DNA from: Latrodectus hesperus
Lineage: Eukaryota > Arthropoda > Arachnida > Araneae > Theridiidae
NCBI GenBank assembly: GCA_037975125.1
Contig: JAJQOW010000238.1
Coordinates: 62,501-126,500 of the forward strand
Length of the DNA stretch: 64,000 bases
Direction of reading: 5' to 3'
The notes under the pieces are model-generated. The model saw only the letters and a program-made list of their open reading frames with translations, was not told the origin of the DNA and ran no database searches. Position 1 is the first letter of the stretch. Each line of letters opens with the position of its first letter. This document shows, piece after piece, positions 42,021-54,281 of the stretch. A program made the translations under genes and the position numbers.

Positions 42021-42779
42021 TTTTGTTCTATTCTTAATGGAGAAGAAAATGAAAACGTGACCAATGTTGGATTTACCTTTTTTTCTACACTCCTACATAC
42101 ATTTTTAAAAAACAAATAATGATATTTGCTATTTTTCATTCGATAATTGACAAAAGAATGTTTTTCATCTGCTGCAGAGAAAAATGTAAAAAGATTTTAC
42201 ATATAATGCAGTATATTGGAACCTAATCCCTTCATAAGTGGGTATCGACGGGAACGAAAAGTCAGATTCACTATTTAAGACAACAGATCAAGAGTTGATA
42301 TTGACTTTTATCCATGGTTCAAAGTGTTGAGGTAGTTGGTTGTAATAAATGGTTTTTGGTCACAGAAGCAGCCAATTGGAAAACTATCGCACTAAACAAT
42401 CTACATGAATTACTTTTCCAAATGTGAGATTTCCACTCATCGGGGATTAATAGTTGACATCTATTGTTCGGAATATAAAATCACGGGTTCTATCTGAGCT
42501 TGTGCTAAAAAATAAGAAATGGATAATCACTTATATTTTCTGAATGCCATACTCACATAGGCACTTGGGAATTTTCCCGGTTTCCTCCCTTGCAGCATGA
42601 GAACTTATTTCTCTAGCTCTGAAAAATTACTTTGGAAACAAATTTTGGTTGTATAAACGCCCTTCAATACACTCCGGACATTCAGTAATCTATAATGTGG
42701 TCTACGTCTAATTTTCCTTTATTTTTCGTAAATATGCAACTTTCGCAAAAATACATCAATGAACATGCATTGTTACCAG
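42020..42779. other. Anonymous DNA
   Basis: Moderate AT content. A weak tRNA-like box B (CACGGGTTCTATCTGAG near 42483) is the only hint of an old SINE. Confidence 0.4.
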
Positions 42780-43177
42780 TTATCCCTCTGGTGTAAGAAA
42801 CCCTACGCTAAGTCCAAAAGGCCCTGAAGCAAGATTCACAGATATCAGATCCTGTTCATCCCACAGCTGCCTTCAAGAGGCGCCAAGACAATGAAGAAAA
42901 TGAGCAAGACTAGCAGACGAAGAACAGGAACAAGGAGAGAAAATCCTCTCCGCATTCAAGAACATTAATCATTTTAGTTGGCCTCTTCTGACTCCCAGCC
43001 ATGGCCAAATGTAGAGGACGGGGGGCCGCTGCAAGACAGGGACAGACCAGGACTGTTGGCAGCATTTCAGTGGTGAACCGGAAGAAGATGCTAAAAAGAG
43101 AGCGATTGACAGCGACAATCTGTTAGGCAGGCCGCAAACTCGGTAGACAATCCGATTGAGACGCCGCCTTATAGTAA
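42780..43177 (+). other. GC-rich segment, possibly the end of an LTR retrotransposon
   Basis: Clearly richer in GC than its surroundings and rich in purines at 42880-42950. Plus-strand frames read charged, low-complexity peptide (KRRQDNEENEQD) as often seen near the end of retroelement polyproteins, but no domain can be named. Low confidence. Confidence 0.25.
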
Positions 43178-43483
43178 ACAAATGTGATCTCCTCGATGTC
43201 TTAGTGTGACGTAGCTAAAACGTTGTATCTGACGTCATGGAATTTTAAACCAATGAGAGCGCTGTCTCGCGGAAAGTTGCCAGATATTTCGAACCTGCTC
43301 GAAATCTAGAAACGTCTCGCGCTCCACCCCTTTTCTGACGTAACTAAGATCTCAATGACGTCATTTGGTCTGATGCGATTATCACGAGACAAGTCTCATG
43401 CGATCATCTACAAATTTGCGGACTGCCTTAAGAGAATAATCTGTTTAAGGAGTGGATTTCCGAGGAAGTAAGCTCACATTTGT
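43178..43483. other. LTR-like or MITE-like segment with inverted ends and CRE sites
   Basis: The ends are a perfect 10-bp inverted repeat: ACAAATGTGA at 43178-43187 and TCACATTTGT at 43474-43483, with a second matched pair (CCTCG and CGAGG) inside. The interior is GC-rich and has two TGACGTCA palindromes (near 43231 and 43358), the binding site of CREB/ATF-type factors, plus TGACGTA variants. A 5'-TGTGA...TCACA-3' unit of 296 bp would fit a solo LTR with promoter sites; the outward continuation of the inverted repeat fits a MITE better. Not resolved. Confidence 0.4.
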
Positions 43484-43491
43484 ATTGTTTA

Positions 43492-43790
43492 TCGGAAGAT
43501 CACAACCACTCTTGGAGCGTTTATCCACTATTTCATTTCCATACACCCCAACAACCGCTGAGGGCACACAGGAGATTTCCAGCCAATCTTGCAGAAAAGC
43601 TGTAAAATAACCGGGAGTAAAAAAATCAAATATTTTTGGCTAGTCTGTAAAATGCTATAGAGTACTCTTGATATCAGTCAGAATCCAAATGCTACTTTTG
43701 TCAGTAGGCAGGGCATAATTACGAATTGCTCCAATAGCTGGTTTGGAAAAGGTAATGTACTCAACACCACACAGAAGTTAGTGACTTCAA
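43492..43790 (-). pseudogene. LINE RNase H domain fragment
   Basis: On the minus strand: FSKPAIGAIRNYALPTDKSS, then IWILTDIKSTL, stop, HFTD. After frame changes it reads GVYGNEIVDKRSKSGCDLP. These are the last two RNase H motifs of non-LTR retrotransposons (WILTDS-type Asp, and HVGxxGNExxDxLAK). It ends 9 bp from the inverted-repeat segment at 43178-43483, suggesting that the latter inserted into or beside it. It is dead and short. Confidence 0.7.
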
Positions 43791-43799
43791 TACCTTACT

Positions 43800-45729
43800 T
43801 AACTGAAGATTCCTTATGTTCAGTAAAAGTAGTAGGAGCGTGTTAAATAGATCATTAAAGACTATTTATAACACGCTCCACCACATAGACTAAGTAAAAT
43901 GATAACGAAAAATCAAGTATTGGGGATTCTCGACTTCATCCTTGCTTCTCAGTTATGAAGATTTAACCACCTTCAAATATTTTCATGGACTGAATCCATC
44001 CTTAAAAAGCATTTTTTCATCCATGTCAGAATCAGTAATTAGCATAAAGCTGCAAAATTTATCATCATTAACTTTAGTAATTAAATCATGTAGTTATGTG
44101 AAAGCATTTAAATGTTTCACTCATAGTTCTCTTATTTGAATAACCAAATATTTTGCGTTAAAAACATTAAGTTTTTTGGGATTTGCACCTTACTTTTTAA
44201 AAATTGAAAATTGTTATTTTGCTTTTTTATACAACTAATGTTAATTATTGTTACAACTGAACCGATTTGAATAAATTTAATCCTTAAAATTTTGAAGACA
44301 TGGTCTAACTTTATACTCTATAGAATATGTAATATACTTGCTCTATAGAAAACGTAATACATTTACTATATAGAATACATAATATGTATCTAAAAATTTT
44401 ATTTCTATCTCATCTATTCTTGTAGTAGTCTTTAATTCTGACTTTTCTTCTAGTAATACTAAATTAGATGAAAGATCTGTTGGAGTAACTTACAGTTCTT
44501 TTACGAAATCTAGTGAGACTAAATTACTTTTATTAAAAACCTATGTTTGGTTATCTCACAAGAGAAATCTCTCACTTCTTTCGCTTAAAATGCAAATTTT
44601 GTTTAAATTAAATTAGTGATAGAAAAAAGAACCTTTATTTATAAAAAAAAAACTTATTTTACGTAAAGTAAAATTCATTTTATCTGAATTATCCTTAATT
44701 CTTTAAATAAACAATAAAAATAAAAATTTATTTCTATTAGTAATTTAGTATTAAAAATTAATTTTAACTGAGTTTCTTCAAAAATATTATGATTTTACTT
44801 TAATTTCATTTCTTGGAAATATTTAGTACAAATAATAATTTCCATCTACTCCATTTTCTTGAATAAATATCGTCTCGCAACTAATTCTGTCTTTTTTATA
44901 AATAAGTTATAAAAATTGTGTTACTCTTTAAAATAAAAATTAATTTTAATTCTAGAAATAATTAAATGATTAGGTTGTGGGTTCCCAAGTGTCTAGCTTT
45001 CAAAGTGGAAAAATTTTATGAATATTTATCTATAATTTAATGAAAAATATGTTATTTTATAAAAAAAATACAAATAGATCCACTGTATTTTATCTTATTT
45101 TCTAAACCATGTATTTTATAAACTAGATAAACGAAATTATGTAACTTGTTTTATTTATTTTTTCTTATATGAAATGATAAATATTTAAAATTAATTAATA
45201 TTTCAATCCCTTAGAAGTTTTTAAATTTTTCCAAGGACTTTCATTTTAAATTTAATAATAGCTTTAATTCGGGTAAAAAAATTAACTTGAAGAAGAAGAA
45301 TATTTAAAATATCGTTAATATAAATCCACAAGATTAGCAAAATATTATTTGCAATATGCTAATTTAAATATTGATCGTAATGTTACATGAACAATTTCTA
45401 AATACATTTTAATGTGACGTAAACTATATCTTGATAGGTGACCACTCATTGTTAGACATTGATAATTTTATAAGCCAATTCTATGCATAAAAATATTTAT
45501 TTTATTAAATATAAATGTTATTAGAACTTTAATTATATTAGAATTTAAAAAAAACAGTTTCATAGATATTGAGATTTACTTATTCGGCAGATTATTTAAT
45601 TTGATTTTATTGAGAAATAATGTTTTAGCAAATGTGGTCATTGAAGACACAAACTGTATGAGTGTCTTCCTTTGTCCAAAAATCATCATTCATGCTTGAA
45701 TCATCATCGATGATATCACCAGGTGCTCT
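43800..45729. other. Anonymous AT-rich DNA
   Basis: Contains the 25-bp minisatellite at 44316-44390. The 65-residue frame at 43942-44139 has no recognisable domain. Confidence 0.5.
44316..44390 (+). repeat. Minisatellite, exact 25-bp period, three copies
   Basis: Three back-to-back 25-bp units start CTCTATAGAATATG, CTCTATAGAAAACG and CTATATAGAATACA. They differ at a few positions each. No gene. Confidence 0.8.
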
Positions 45730-45900
45730 TCAGTGTAGACATTACTGAATAAGCTTTTCTATGACTTTTAATACAACAGGTTATAGGTTCGATTCCTATT
45801 TTAAATATAGATGAGTTGATAATTAGTATCCATGCAAATTTGAAGGTCTTGCTAAATGTTAGTTGGTTAAAAGTACCCATAGAACGACAACAAAAACCAG
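45730..45900 (+). mobile_element. tRNA-derived SINE relic
   Basis: Box B GGTTCGATTCC lies at about 45787-45797 within the hairpin-like ATAGGTTCGATTCCTAT. The upstream part (GTGCTCTTCAGTGTAGAC) may be a decayed box A. The body to about 45900 is not similar to the other SINEs here. Confidence 0.5.
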
Positions 45901-46358
45901 AAGAGACATTAGGACATAAATTTGTAAAAAGCTTTACTTTTTTGAAAGCATTAGAATATAAAACATAAATTCTTTATACTCTATCTATGTTTAAATGTAA
46001 TGTAAAATGCAAATATTTTGTATTCTAATTATGTATTCTATGAATAAAGAATAACGATATAAAATAAATTATTGATGTATTATATTTAACAATTAATGAA
46101 TGGTTTAGAAACCAAATATTATCATTAAAATAGTTCTAATAGTGTTAGTGTCGGAATTTCAAAACAAACATATATTGGAACACACTAAGAATTCATAAAG
46201 GAGATATAGCAAGTTAATATAACAAGCATTTCTATTGATAAGTAGTATAAAAAATTTAATTTTAAAATAACTGCAAACCGTGGTTCCTCAATCGAAGATA
46301 GTTAGGAATCCTAAAATAAAAACAAACAAGAAAAAGGTATTATGATCTAGAATAATTG

Positions 46359-46618
46359 TTTTTTTTTTTTTTTTGACACTTGAACAAGCCAAGCTCGCAA
46401 TGCCATTGGCTATGCGAATTTAAGTAAGTAGGGAGCGTCTTTCGTTTAACCAGAGCACCACGAAGATGAAAGTACGATTTTGCTCTAAATAGATAGATGG
46501 GACCACCAGAGGATCACTCCCTCAATTTTGACATTGATCTGGAGAAAAAGAAAATTTTTCTCCAGACCATTACGCGCATGGTAACTGCTCAACAACTGAC
46601 CATAAGACTTTCGAATAG
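46359..46618 (-). mobile_element. SINE, family 2, 5'-truncated
   Basis: A minus-strand copy of the same family as 55310-55689 and 56651-57023. Shared blocks on the plus strand: CAAGCCAAGCTCGC, GGGAGCGTCTTTCGTTTAA, GATGAAAGTACGA, CCACCAGAGGAT and GGTAACTGCTCAAC. The tRNA head is missing. On the minus strand it ends in a poly-A tail of about 16 bases. AATAATTG (46351-46358) and AGTAATTG (46617-46624) may be its target duplication. Confidence 0.85.
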
Positions 46619-47029
46619 TAATTGCTAATGGATGCTAATAAGGATGGCAATTCGTCCAACAAAGACCACATAAGAGTGCAGATAGGCATTTCATCTTATA
46701 CAATGCATAAAAGCAACATTTCTCCCGTAAACAACATTCAAATGAAATTTCTGTTTAAGAAACTCGTTTTAATAGCTCTTATTTTTGTATGCATCTTAAT
46801 CTTCTTTCTATCATTCTCATCGCATGAATGCATTGAGAAGTTATGCTCTTGCATTGCATAATACTGTCATGCAAATCTCCCGCAAGCATAGAGTAGCTCA
46901 TTTTCTATGTAACCATTTTAATAACGCTTGTAATATTATACATTTTAGATCCTATTTTATGTTGTTAGTTTATATACTTCCAAGTCAAATTATAATATCA
47001 AAATTGTATTTAAAAGCTTTTTGTGTGTA

Positions 47030-47722
47030 CGAGGTTTGTCCGGAAAATTCTTGTAAAAGTTGAATAATAACTTTATTTTACAATTATTCAGGTATTACAA
47101 TATGGTCTCCTTCAAAGTACTCACCCTGAGACGAGATACACTTCTGCCAACGCCGTTTCCACTGTTGATAACATTGCTGAAAGTCTTCAGTTGTGGTGCT
47201 GTTCAGTTGCTGTGTCGTTTCTCCCTTGATGCCTTCCACATCTCCCAAGTGCCGCTCCCGAAGCACCATTTTGACTTTCGGGAAAAAGAAGTCACAAGGG
47301 ACTAAATCGGGTGAATAAGGCGGGTGGTCTGTAACGGTGATTGAGTTTCGGGCCAAAAAGTCACGCACAACGAGTGACGTGTGAGCGGGCGCATTGTCGT
47401 TATGAAGCATCCACCTGCCCCCTTTTGCCAAATCCGGTCAAACTTGGGCCACACGAGCTCTGAGACGTGTCAAAATTTCAACGTAAAAATTTCCGTTCAC
47501 TCTCTGGCTCTGTTCCTCAATCAGAGAGAGATCCATGCCGACGCAGGTGAAAAAGGGTAACTTTCAACAAGCAGCCGCACACTCATACTTACATGCAGAG
47601 CGGTCTGACTCGAACTGAGCGTTGATGGGATTGGTTACAGCAGTAGTGCCACCTGGCGGTGACTGCAAACAGAAAAAAAATTTATTATTCAACTTTTATA
47701 CGTATTTTCCGGACAAACCTCG
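47030..47722 (-). mobile_element. Mariner-like element with internal deletion, second family
   Basis: Inverted ends start CGAGGTTTGTCCGGAAAA and extend with a few differences for about 40 bp (to GTTGAATAATAA), with TA on both outer sides (47028-47029 and 47723-47724). Length 693 bp. It retains the C-terminal third of a transposase and part of the 5' leader. It is a different mariner family from the one at 35130-36022, because the termini share no similarity. Confidence 0.92.
47084..47480 (-). pseudogene. Mariner transposase C-terminal part
   Basis: The open frame MAKGGRWMLHNDNAPAHTSL runs to FEGDHIVIPE at 47084. It holds the second catalytic Asp (HND) and the third (YSPDLVPCDFFF) exactly 34 residues apart, the DD34D spacing of mariner. 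Upstream, RVNGNFYVEILTRLRARVAQ continues the transposase before a stop codon. The DNA-binding domain and the first Asp are absent, so no activity is possible. Confidence 0.9.
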
Positions 47723-48079
47723 TATTTGAAAACTATGGTAAAAATTAATTACAAAATCATTTATTGATATTTAAAAATATTGATAAAAGTATCTTTTTGA
47801 ATAATATAACTAACATTCAGTATTATTTTACAAATGGACTAACGCATTTCTTATTTTATATTAGGTTGTAATATGTGAAATGTCCACATTCCGCCAGAGC
47901 ATGTTTGCGATTTTGTTTTCTCCTGATGAGAATTTTTTGACGCATTCTTATATTATATATTATTTTAAAACTAAAACTTTGTGTGTGTCCCACCCCATCG
48001 ATGCTTAAATTAATAATGTAATTTTTCTATAATTTTATATGCTTGATCATATAGCGAATGTAAGAGATTTTGAAGTATT

Positions 48080-48310
48080 ATTTTTGAATGAGTGAAAAAT
48101 GTTCATAATGCTGCTGCAGCTTACCATAATACCAAAGCCACATCAGGAGACAGCTCAATCCAGACTGATACGCGAAGACCAGGCCAGGTAGAGCACAGTT
48201 CTAGACAACGAAGTCCTACGAGTGATAATTGAAAATCATCCCGACATTACTATTAAAGACTGGGCAGTAGAGCTAAGCATAACGCCTACAACTATTTTCC
48301 ATCACTGTTC
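48080..48310 (+). pseudogene. Mariner transposase DNA-binding domain fragment
   Basis: Frame-shifted pieces read DTRRPGQVEHS and then EVLRVIIENHPDITIKDWAV, ELSITPTTIFHHCSS. This is the second helix-turn-helix of a mariner N-terminal domain (D.xVLRxLIExxPxxTxxELA...TTIxxHL). It ends abruptly in a poly-T stretch. No catalytic domain follows. Confidence 0.65.
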
Positions 48311-48489
48311 ATCTGTTTTTTTTTTTTAAATATTTATGGTTGTTATAGATATTGTTACTATCCTTGAGCAAAATATTGCCATCTTTATAGGTTCTCCGAC
48401 TGAAATTAAAACCATTTATGATTAAAAGCCTAACTTATCATAACTAGAGTTTAAATGCAAGCAAACTATTGAAATATTCCTCGTCAATG

Positions 48490-49010
48490 AAAGAGTGCTT
48501 TAATGAATCCCATTCATTGCGGTATGCATGGCAATGAACAAACCGTCAAGTTGATCAAAGAGGCTTCGACGTTCTATCCACCAAGGGCCCTGATTCCTGT
48601 TTGAAATGCCAAAAAGATTCTCAGGGACAAAATTCCACAAAGATATTATACTCCTACAGGGTTGGCTGATGGTAAATCCTGCCCTTGTCTTCTCGACAGT
48701 CAGAGACATGCTTAACTATTTTCCTCCCTTGGATGGAGGGATTCGCATGTTTTAGAATTATCACCGGACATGATTATTTGCAGACCCATCTGTTCAAATT
48801 TGGCCTGTCTGTCATTCTTCTCTACCCTCCCAGTGATGCTATACCAATGACTGGGGAACATTTTTTAGTTGCCACTTCTTTCTTTATTGGCTCACAAGAT
48901 GACTTTGGATTCCTTCCTCCTGCAGGATCTACTTTCAAATTATGCAATACAACTTATGTTGGAAAAGACTTTGCCCCTTATTCACTGCTGACCAAACAAA
49001 TTTAAAACAC
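48490..49010 (+). pseudogene. LINE RNase H and C-terminal tail fragment
   Basis: Starts with the last RNase H motif, IHCGMHGNEQTVKLIKEAST, in which the usual Asp is changed to Val or displaced. The tail ACFRIITGHDYLQTHLFKF follows in the frame that is open from 48685 to 49005, then GEHFLVATSFF, where the expected Cys-rich finger has decayed. The open frame runs on to LCNTTYVGKDFAPYSLLTKQ. Jockey- and I-group LINEs carry this 'RxITGHxxLxxHL' region after RNase H. 5'-truncated and frameshifted. Confidence 0.7.
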
Positions 49011-49082
49011 CATGAAACAAGACATATCACAGTTAAAATGTATTTTGTAGATAACATGATAACAAAATATGAAATGATGAAA

Positions 49083-50156
49083 TTAATATACTTCTGCGAA
49101 GTGTGTTTCGTGCCAAAATAAGTATCCAGAGTAGCCGGTATTGTTAGAGATTACCGCTGCCACATGCCTCGGCATTGATTCAAAGAGACTTTGAATGTGT
49201 TCTGGACTACAGAAGACCAAGCAGCTTCCACACGTTGCCAAAGTTGATCCAGTATGTCAGTTGGGGATGTAATCTGGGTCAATAGTTGAGGCACTAAGGA
49301 CCACATGTTTTCTATCGGTGAAAGATCCGGAGAGTAAGCTGGCCAGGGAAACAATTAAATCTGGCGATTGACGAAGAACCCTTGTACAATAAGTGCCACG
49401 TGTGGTCGGGTATTATCCTGATGAAATATAGTTGTGTGCAAGCCCTGAAGGTAAGGAAGGATACTGGCTCTAACACCTTAGAGATGTAGCACTGGTTGTT
49501 CAAAATACCGGCAATGCTTACAAGAGGAGTGTGAGAGTGATATCCAATACCACTCCATACCATAATACCCAGTACACGACCAGTGTGGCCGTGCATAACG
49601 CTACTGTTCAGCATCCTCTCTCATTACGATGTCTCCAGACTCGAATGCGACCATCTTGCTTTTGCAGAATGAAGCGTGACTCATCAGTAAAGATAATTTC
49701 ATATCATTCTGCTGTTCACATTCTTCTTTAATCACACCATTGGTTGTGGAGACGTCTATGGTTCTGCGTCAAGGGTAGACGAAGCATTAGACGTCTTGCC
49801 GACAGACCACTCTGCTATAAACGGCGTTGAATGGTACGAGCAGACACTGGATAATGCTTTATAGACTGAATGTGTTGTGCTTATAGACTGTGGGTTGAGC
49901 AATCCGTCACTGTCATGCGCATGATTTGCCTGTCATCACGTGAAATGGTGCACTGAGGTGGATATGATCGAAAACGCGCGTGCGTCGGTCCCTGCTGTAT
50001 CCAACGATCACATATCAGAATTACAGTTGTGTGGTTTCATCCTACACAACAACTGATTTCCCTGAAAGATAATCCACAATCTCGGTAAGCCAATATCTTT
50101 CCTCTGTTGAACTTGGTTACTTGATCAAAAAATGGTCGTTGTTTACCATGAGGCAC
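49083..50156 (-). pseudogene. Tc1-like transposase, nearly full length, decayed
   Basis: The likely start codon at 50156 has changed from ATG to GTG (VPHGKQRPFFDQVTKF). The N-terminal HTH reads NRGKILAYRDCGLSFREISC, then a stop and NHTTVILICDRWIQQGPTH. The catalytic domain gives IIFTDESRFILQKQDGRIRV (first Asp kept), GIMVWSGIGYHSHTPLV, a decayed second Asp region, and FPWPAYSPDLSPIENMWSLV with the final Glu kept. The C-terminus reads GYSGYLFWHETHFAEVY and ends at 49083. The span of 358 codons fits the family. At least three stops and two frameshifts inactivate it. Confidence 0.9.
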
Positions 50157-50279
50157 AATTGATCGTTTTCTTAAATCACAAGCAAATCACAATGGCCGAA
50201 CTTGAAATTGTCGAAATCTCCAATTCTTAAATATCGCTTTGAAGTGGCGCCACAGACACGCGTGATATGCATCAGCGCT

Positions 50280-53200
50280 GAAATTGTAATCATTTGCAAA
50301 TCTCACTTTCATTAATGCATGTTGTGAATTTTATGTTATTGCATGCTTCCTTCAGGGTGTTGCATTTACGATGGCCATACATGCAATTTATGAAAAAAAA
50401 ATTCCATAAAGTAAATATGATTCCAAAAATTTTAAAAATTTATAAAAATGAGTTCTTATTGAATATTGAAAGAGAATTAAAACAAACATTTCGAAACATT
50501 CTCAGCACTTTTTCGCAACCACAGCGAACTTTGTCTTAATCGAACTGTGACTTATAACGTAAAAAGATCCTGTATTACAATCAGTGACGTTTAGGGCAAA
50601 GGCTTGATGGTGATAAAGCTCCCCAATATATTCCGAAACCAAAACTCTATCAAAATAAATTATGGAGATTAATATATCTCAGCCAGTTTGATCCATTGCA
50701 GCCTTTTAAAACTAGGTGAAACCATCGAAGCTGATCATTGTAATGAAATTCAATAAATTCATTAAAAACTTGCAATTAGTCAATAGGAAATACCCAATTC
50801 TCCATCGCAGAACTTGGCTGTGTGTTTTATTGATCAGTCGCCAAAAGTTGCAATCACGCGTTAGAATGAGAAATTCTAGATCAGCCACCATATTCACCAG
50901 ACTTCTTATGCGAAGTCAAACAGTTTTATAATATGCATTTAAAAATATTCATTACTTAAAAATAAGCATTGTTAGATACATGTTAAAAAATTTGAATTTG
51001 TATGAATGATCTTAGTTTAAATGCAACTTAGTAAAATGTATTAAAACGTAGACATTTTTTAACAAAATTCTATTTAAGATCTATTTAGAAAATATAAAAA
51101 AAGTTTATACTTTCTAAATAAAAAAGTCTTTGTTACAATTCTATTTAATAACATGTTTATTAAAATGAATTCTAATTAAGAAATCTCATATATTAATAAT
51201 ATAATAAATAGTAAAAAATCAATATTTTTCAATATAGTTAATAAGATTAAAAAATGTAATAAAATTTATTTTCAGATTTTTTCTAATTACAAGACATTAA
51301 ACCACATCATTTTACAATGATAGAAAAATGGGATAAAATTAAAATAAGAAATAAGGAATAAAAACCAATAAAGAAATAAAAAAAACAATCCCTCTTAACA
51401 TATTTAATAAAATAATTCTAAAAACAAATATAACAGAATGGATGATTACCAAATTTTAATTTCTAAAGAAATATATTTAACCAATTATTATAACAATGAA
51501 AACGCTTAAATATATTTAAATACAATTATAATTCCGTAGATAATTTAATGATTAAAATATTATTCAAAAATATTAACAAACTACTGTAAAATAGTACATT
51601 AAATATTTATGAACAAAGTAAAAAATAGCAACACGTTATTTAAATTCACTTGCATAAATTCAGCTTAGAATATTCTGAAATGTCCAATCAAATTTATACG
51701 AATGTATGTAAATTAAAGTAAGCTAACCTTTTGTATAATAAACAATAAGAAAATCTGCGTTTCCTTATATTTGATAATTCAGTTACAACAGAAATCCAAA
51801 CTTTTCAGAAAAAATTTTAATGTAGGTAAAATATTTATCCTCATTAAAATAAATGCAAGTGAAATTTTTTAAAAATGCCGTCATTATAAATAAAACTATA
51901 ATCCCACAAATTTAAAGCGATGACCAGTGATAAGTGATTTTTCAGGTGAATTTTACAGTAAAATTTATTGCAATTTTTAGTGTTCTTTTTACAGTTATTT
52001 AAATAACAGTGTTTCTTATAGTGCAGTTATGGATTATTACTGTTTTAAGCATCTGAATAATTTCCTACAGGAGAAATGCTTCAAGAATCCAAAGGATGTC
52101 TAAATAATATTGAATGAATTTGTGTCACCTACAAAACTACTGAATTCTATTATACTGACATAAAATATCTTGTTTTCTCATGGTAAAATTATCAATATAA
52201 TGGTTCATATTTAATTAATAAAATTTGTTCTATAAAAATATATACTTATTTAAATTAGACTGTAAAAACCAGACATTTTATATGTTTCAAATAAATCATC
52301 AGTAAATCTGTCATGATTTAACTGGTTTTTCATTTTTAACAGAGTTAATAATTTTCTTATGTAATGAATATAGAAGACGATTAATATTTCAACATTTTAA
52401 TATACTTTAAAGACTATGTTTTTGTGACTGATTTCGAAATAATTAAACTATCAATTTCTTGCTGAATAAAAGTTTTATTCTATTTCAAAATGATGTGAAG
52501 TTTCTAATTCTTTTTAGTCTACAATAATCTTGGACATATAACAATACTAGCTTGCAATCCAATCAACAAGCTAAATTGTACAAATTTTCTTCTATAGAGA
52601 TAAGCCTAACTCATCCATTTCGATATAATCCATGGGGAAAATAAGAAAGCCAAAACACAAAAAAAACGATTTGGAAAACTGTAAAATACATTCTTACGAA
52701 ATCTTTAAAGAAAGTCAATAAAGAAAATATGTTTTACATTAAATCCTTACTTATCGATTTATTCTCTTCTTTGCTAAATCATTAAATCAATCTTTTCGGA
52801 AAAAATTCTACTTTTGAAATTGGAAAAGGCTTATAATTGAACTTTCTAAAAGGAAACTTTTATTTTAGAGACAATTTAATGAATAGTTTCAAATTGCAGT
52901 CAACATAATCATCATCTTTAATAGCAGCCCATCCTACATTGCACAGTCTGTGTTCAGATAACTTTAAGCAAAGTTTATGATTTCATTTTTGAGCTTACGT
53001 TTTAGTTCATTTTTCAAGAGTTGGTTAAATATAATCGCACAAAATATGTTCTTAGGTATTTAATCAATGTGTAAAATTTCTAATTAAAACGTTAAGTAAA
53101 CACTCAGTAAAAAGGGGATTAAAACTCAAAATGCATTAAGCTGATTTAAATCGAATTCACTGACCTTGTATTTATTATCAAATCCACTGAAAGAATATTA

Positions 53201-54279
53201 CAACATAAAAGTTCAAAACAACTATTAAACATGAATAAGTATTTATAAATACAATTTAGAAATCTAAGATATAAAAAAAAACTTTTGATTGAAATTTACC
53301 TTATTAATTTTTTTATATTTATTTAATAAATAACATGCATTCAATTTTGACACAACTTCATTTTGCACATAAAATTCTTCTGTTTAGTGTGTTTGCCGCT
53401 TAGTGATCATTAATATGCACAAGAGAAATAATTAGCTCCGAAAAAATATAAAAAGGGCTCCAACTTCTAAAAGCATCCAAATTTCAATTTGGAATCGAAC
53501 TCATGAACTGAACGCAAGAGCATAAACTACTCAATTGTCAACAAAACTGTTGTTTTTTACCATCAGTTTACAGTTCTCTGCATATATTTTTAACACTTAC
53601 AAATTTCTGTTTAAGTATCATAATTATTTTTATACAACGAAGAAAGGGAGAAGTGATATAGAAAAGAGTTAAGTAGATTTTGTACACTACTTAGAAGCAC
53701 TTAAAACAGAAGAAAAGATAAAATTAATTTGGTAACAATAGTACAAATAGCTCTATTATTTTATAAACAAACTTATTCAATCACTTTGAGAAATCCTTCA
53801 TGTAAAAGTAGAAAATTGAAAATTTATTCAAAATAAAATGTCAGCGTCATTTAATATCACAGTAAAAAAAATTATGTTGTTTTCAAACACTCATAAAGTA
53901 CTATTGTAGCTTAACAGTATCTATTTTTTATTCCATAGAGATTAGATTCCATATTTTCTACAAAACAGTTTTGTTAGCAATGCCTAAGAATTTATATAGA
54001 GCTACGAAAATACAGGTTTTAATCTTAAAGAAAGAAGTATGAAAGGCAGATAATTTTCAATATTTTGAAAATTTTTGTAAAATATTAAGAGAAGAGTTTC
54101 AGAAGTTTTACACCTCACAAATATGTTTATCAAATTCCAATTAAATCAGGAAATTTTTTGTATAGCAGTCAGTGGTAAAACGAACTTTTAAATTTAGATA
54201 TTTATTCAATCATTATCTACAAAGGAAGGCTAAATCAACGGGTGTTTGTTGTTTAAAATTATTCCTAATACTTTTCAAA
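50280..54279. other. Long anonymous AT-rich region
   Basis: Four kilobases with frequent stops and no recognised transposon, gene or RNA apart from the small SINE relic at 53455-53560. An 81-residue frame at 50294-50539 has no known domain. Confidence 0.55.
53455..53560 (-). mobile_element. tRNA-derived SINE relic
   Basis: On the minus strand a box B-like GAGTTCGATTCCAAAT follows a box A-like TTGAGTAGTTTATGC at tRNA-like spacing. The body cannot be traced. It might instead be a decayed tRNA pseudogene. Confidence 0.5.
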
Positions 54280-54281
54280 TA

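Noticed and set aside
44141..45600. Possible host exon in the region around 44-45.6 kb
   Set aside because: No open frame with plausible splice sites or recognisable protein motif; codon-like composition is absent.
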